From Bacteroidales bacterium (GTDB taxonomy: Bacteria; Bacteroidota; Bacteroidia; Bacteroidales; F082), in assembly GCA_016936505.1 (NCBI GenBank), contig JAFGXS010000059.1, forward strand, positions 1 to 37,291: DNA of 37,291 bases. Direction: 5' to 3'. Position numbers and translations under genes: made by a program. The notes below the pieces were generated by a model. The model saw only the letters and a list, made by a program, of their open reading frames with translations. It did no database searches and was not told the DNA's origin. Positions 36,437-37,291 of this stretch are shown piece by piece. Within the stretch, counting starts at the first letter, position 1. Each line of letters opens with the position of its first letter.

Positions 36437-37048
36437 TTAAAAAACATCATCCTGAATATCATAAAATTGTTGATTTTCAAATAAAAAGCTTTCTATTATT
36501 TGAGGGAAATATTTGTACTCCAGTTCATGAATCCGTTTGGCAAGAGAATCAGGAGTTTCTTCTTTATCAATATCTATCGCTTGTTGAAAAAGAACTCTTC
36601 CCTTATCATAATGTTCATTTACAAGATGAATTGTGATTCCACTTTTTAATTCTCCGGATTCAATAACTGCTTTATGAACATTCATCCCATACATACCTTT
36701 TCCTCCAAACCCGGGCAACAATGCAGGATGAATATTGATAATAGCTTCAGGAAAATCATCGATCAAATACTGAGGAACTTTCAATAGAAAACCCGAAAGT
36801 ACAATGAGGTTTACCGAAAATTGCTGCAAAACACTACTTATGTTATTAGTTGACATTAACGTTGTTTTATCAAAAATATGAACCGGAACCCCAAGCCTTT
36901 TTGCTCTTTCAATAACGCCTGCCTTCGGGTTGTTGGTCAGAACCAAAACAATTTGAACCCGGGATTTTTTTTTAAAATACTGAATAATATTCTCAACATT
37001 TGTTCCGCTACCGGAAGCAAACAAAGCAATTTTCTTAACCTGAAACAT
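36437..37048 (-). CDS. purN: Phosphoribosylglycinamide formyltransferase
   Basis: Transfers a formyl group from 10-formyl-tetrahydrofolate to GAR in purine synthesis. The protein is 203 aa, the usual length. The phosphate-binding loop FASGSGTN (10-17) is present. The catalytic residues are N105, H107 (NIHPALLP) and D148 (HYDKGRVLF), together with GMYGMNVH. A TACTTTTG -7 element at 37103-37096 (minus) lies 48 nt upstream. It is divergent from acpP, an arrangement known in Bacteroidota. Confidence 0.95.
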   Translation of the reverse strand: MFQVKKIALFASGSGTNVENIIQYFKKKSRVQIVLVLTNNPKAGVIERAKRLGVPVHIFDKTTLMSTNNISSVLQQFSVNLIVLSGFLLKVPQYLIDDFPEAIINIHPALLPGFGGKGMYGMNVHKAVIESGELKSGITIHLVNEHYDKGRVLFQQAIDIDKEETPDSLAKRIHELEYKYFPQIIESFLFENQQFYDIQDDVF

Positions 37049-37095
37049 AAACTAAATAAAGTAAATCTACTAAACTATAAACAGAATGTTAACAT

Positions 37096-37103
37096 CAAAA
37101 GTA
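37096..37103 (-). promoter_or_regulatory. -7 element upstream of purN
   Basis: TACTTTTG on the minus strand, an exact match to TAnnTTTG; -33 is not clear. Confidence 0.4.
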
Positions 37104-37212
37104 AGTCTTTTATTGTATTTTAAAAAGAATAAAAACTCTTTATAAATAACCCATAGTTACTGTTCATTTTCAATATTTTAACATCCTATAAACCAACAAA
37201 ATGAATCTTTTT

Positions 37213-37244
37213 TTTGGTTTTTATTTTTTTAATGCATTACTTTG
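37213..37244 (+). promoter_or_regulatory. Probable acpP promoter
   Basis: TTTG (37213-37216), 20 nt, then TTACTTTG (37237-37244), one mismatch from TAnnTTTG. Transcription would begin about 20-25 nt before the ATG at 37274. Confidence 0.5.
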
Positions 37245-37273
37245 CACCCGGTTAAACTTAAAATTTATACTTA

Positions 37274-37291
37274 TGTCAGACATTCGTTCAA
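37274..37291 (+). CDS. acpP: Probable acyl carrier protein (5' end only)
   Basis: The last 18 bases read ATG and then SDIRS, cut by the window end. Bacteroidota acyl carrier proteins begin MSDI, and acpP-fabF-rnc commonly lies divergent from purN in this phylum. The six visible codons and the context give the call; the rest of the gene is not in the window. Confidence 0.65.

Overview
The window looks like core chromosome of a Bacteroidota bacterium, moderately AT-rich. The signs are: promoters of the Bacteroidota type (TTTG, about 20 nt, then TAnnTTTG); near-absence of Shine-Dalgarno sequences; a GldB-type lipoprotein; a long-form PurF-like amidotransferase; a topA / ureohydrolase-like gene pair; and a purN / acpP divergent pair at the right edge. 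A family such as Prolixibacteraceae or Marinilabiliaceae is a guess. No phage, insertion sequence, CRISPR array or integron was seen.

Layout. 1-253: the start of a leftward gene with a strong promoter, then tRNA-Ser(GGA). 284-4150 (minus): GNAT acetyltransferase, exonuclease VII large and small subunits (xseA, xseB), TatD nuclease and L-asparaginase. xseA carries an in-frame TAA at its 37th codon. 4256-6811 (plus): PurF-like amidotransferase and a LOG-family phosphoribohydrolase. 6812-10087 (minus): ComM-type AAA ATPase, GldB-like lipoprotein and a small outer-membrane barrel. 10211-11848 (plus): glutamine-dependent NAD synthetase. 11851-14723 (minus): a methyltransferase and dnaK. 15066-25782 (plus): LptF/LptG permease with two glycosyltransferases, rnpA-yidD-S41 protease, O-antigen ligase/polymerase, cytidine deaminase, ChaN-like protein and an Old Yellow Enzyme. 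25838-32994 (minus): prfC, ureohydrolase-like protein, topA, inorganic pyrophosphatase and a WlbA/WbpB-type sugar dehydrogenase. 33089-37048 (minus): Wzc-type tyrosine kinase, Wza-type export lipoprotein and purN. 37274 onward (plus): probable acpP.

How the genes fit together. One theme is the cell surface: LptF/G permease, two glycosyltransferases, O-antigen ligase, WlbA, Wza/Wzc, GldB and the barrel protein. The other is housekeeping: purine and NAD synthesis, translation release, topology, chaperone and repair. The most notable observations are the nonsense codon at a conserved glutamate of xseA, and the loss of three of six metal ligands in the arginase-family protein next to topA. Smaller points are a hairpin terminator whose loop contains a promoter -7 element, and a glycine-tyrosine repeat tail on the tyrosine kinase. 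No wholly new multi-gene system was found.
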